Of a DNA stretch of 54,581 bases, positions 53,871 to 54,581 are shown in pieces. The stretch is from contig CATYIV010000013.1 in assembly GCA_958407465.1 (NCBI GenBank), positions 1 through 54,581 of the forward strand, given 5' to 3'. Each line of letters opens with the position of its first letter. Within the stretch, counting starts at the first letter, position 1. Origin of the DNA: an uncultured Collinsella sp. (GTDB taxonomy: Bacteria; Actinomycetota; Coriobacteriia; Coriobacteriales; Coriobacteriaceae). The translations under genes were made by a program, and so were the position numbers. The notes beneath the pieces were generated by a model, which saw only the letters and a list, made by a program, of their open reading frames with translations, did no database searches and was not told where the DNA came from.

Positions 53871-54527
53871 GTGAACGAGACCGTACGTCGCTTTTTGCCG
53901 ATGGTCGATTTCCTGGAGCAGGTACTCGGTAAGAACAGCGAGATCGTCCTGCACGATTTCTCGGATCCCGACCACGCCATCGTCGATATCCGCAACGGTA
54001 TCGTGAGCGGCCGCAAGGTCGGCGGTCCCGCCACCGATCTGGCGCTCAAGATTATGCACGACCCCAAGTATCGCGATCTGCCGTTTATTACGGGCTATGA
54101 AGGGCGCGGCGCCGGTGGCAAGACGTTGGAGTCCGCGACGTACTTTATCCGCGAGGACAACGAGATCGTCGGCATGCTCTGCGTCAACACCGATCTTTCC
54201 ACGGTACGCTCCATCAACGCCATGGCGCAGCAGCTCATGGCCTGCTTCGACGCTGTGCCAAGGCAGGCAGAGCCCGCGTCTATCGAGGTCGAAAGTCTTT
54301 CGGAGTCTACGCAGGAGCTCATCGACCGCAGTATTGCCGAGCTGCTGAGCGCGCGCGGGCTGGATGTAGCGTCACTTGGCCAGAGCGACCGCGTGGACGT
54401 CATTCACCACCTCAACGGCAACGGGGTGTTCATGCTCAAGGGCGCCGTGGCCTGCGCCGCCACCGCGCTGGGCATCTCGGAGCCCAGCGTCTACCGCTAC
54501 CTGCAAAAAGTCCGCAAGGAGGGCTAG
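53871..54527 (+). CDS. YheO-type PAS/HTH transcriptional regulator, second copy
   Basis: A 218-residue protein with the same layout as the regulator at 31307. The N-terminal YheO-like PAS domain has SEIVLHDFSD, NGIVSGRKVGGPATDLALKI and ATYFIREDNEIVGMLCVNTD. The C-terminal HTH has LNGNGVFMLKGAVACAATALGISEPSVYRYLQKV. The start is GTG at 53871, six bases after AAGGAG, rather than an ATG 16-47 codons earlier. It is divergent from the permease gene and is likely its regulator. Confidence 0.87.
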   Translation: MNETVRRFLPMVDFLEQVLGKNSEIVLHDFSDPDHAIVDIRNGIVSGRKVGGPATDLALKIMHDPKYRDLPFITGYEGRGAGGKTLESATYFIREDNEIVGMLCVNTDLSTVRSINAMAQQLMACFDAVPRQAEPASIEVESLSESTQELIDRSIAELLSARGLDVASLGQSDRVDVIHHLNGNGVFMLKGAVACAATALGISEPSVYRYLQKVRKEG

Positions 54528-54581
54528 CGAGCAAAATGGAGCGCGGGCAGTCTTTTTGGGACGGGGCTATTTTAGCTACCC

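Overview
The window looks like chromosome of a high-G+C, anaerobic, gut-type actinobacterium of the class Coriobacteriia, most likely Collinsella or a close relative. This is inferred from the ribosomal gene order running into truA, the protein sequences, and a complete-looking selenium/molybdenum purine-degradation gene set of the kind carried by anaerobic gut bacteria. No rRNA, tRNA, phage or CRISPR locus was seen.

Layout. (1) 1-11.7 kb, housekeeping: a HAD phosphatase, adenine deaminase, TyrRS, a U32 peptidase-family protein, a class A penicillin-binding protein, ArgR, a family 2 glycosyltransferase and TruA. (2) 11.8-21.5 kb, minus strand: a ribosomal block rplE-rpsN-rpsH-rplF-rplR-rpsE-rpmD-rplO-secY-adk-map-infA-rpmJ-rpsM-rpsK-rpsD-rpoA-rplQ. 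It stops upstream of rplE, so the usual rplX/rplN/rpsQ neighbours are missing. (3) 21.8-31.0 kb: first half of the purine/selenium cluster: xdhC, yqeB, yqeC, hyuA, mocA, ygeW, ygeY, ygeX. (4) 31.3-44.1 kb, accessory island: a YheO-type regulator, membrane and secreted proteins, a two-gene cassette with terminal inverted repeats and flanking direct repeats, a DnaQ-like exonuclease, a tiny toxin-like peptide, and two nuclease-domain proteins embedded among three arrays of a 62-bp-period palindromic repeat. (5) 44.1-54.5 kb: second half of the purine cluster: xdhD, a polyferredoxin, ygfK, ssnA, an NCS2 permease, and a second YheO-type regulator.

How the genes fit together. The permease would import purines. 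SsnA, XdhD, the ferredoxin and YgfK form the deaminase/hydroxylase/electron-transfer part. HyuA, YgeY, YgeX and YgeW resemble the enzymes that take the opened ring products towards diaminopropionate, pyruvate and carbamoyl compounds. XdhC, MocA, YqeB and YqeC would mature the molybdenum and selenium centre. Compared with the E. coli ygeW-xanQ region, the carbamate kinase (yqeA) and the FAD subunit (ygfM) are not in the window. Each half carries a divergently transcribed YheO-family regulator at its outer or inner edge.

The most unusual features are the cassette at 33149-34436, the palindrome arrays at 40275-44033, the perfect palindrome in front of the AAA ATPase gene, the matching 67-69-bp palindromes that bracket xdhC-yqeB-yqeC next to the truncated ribosomal operon, and the dense stem-loops between the purine genes.
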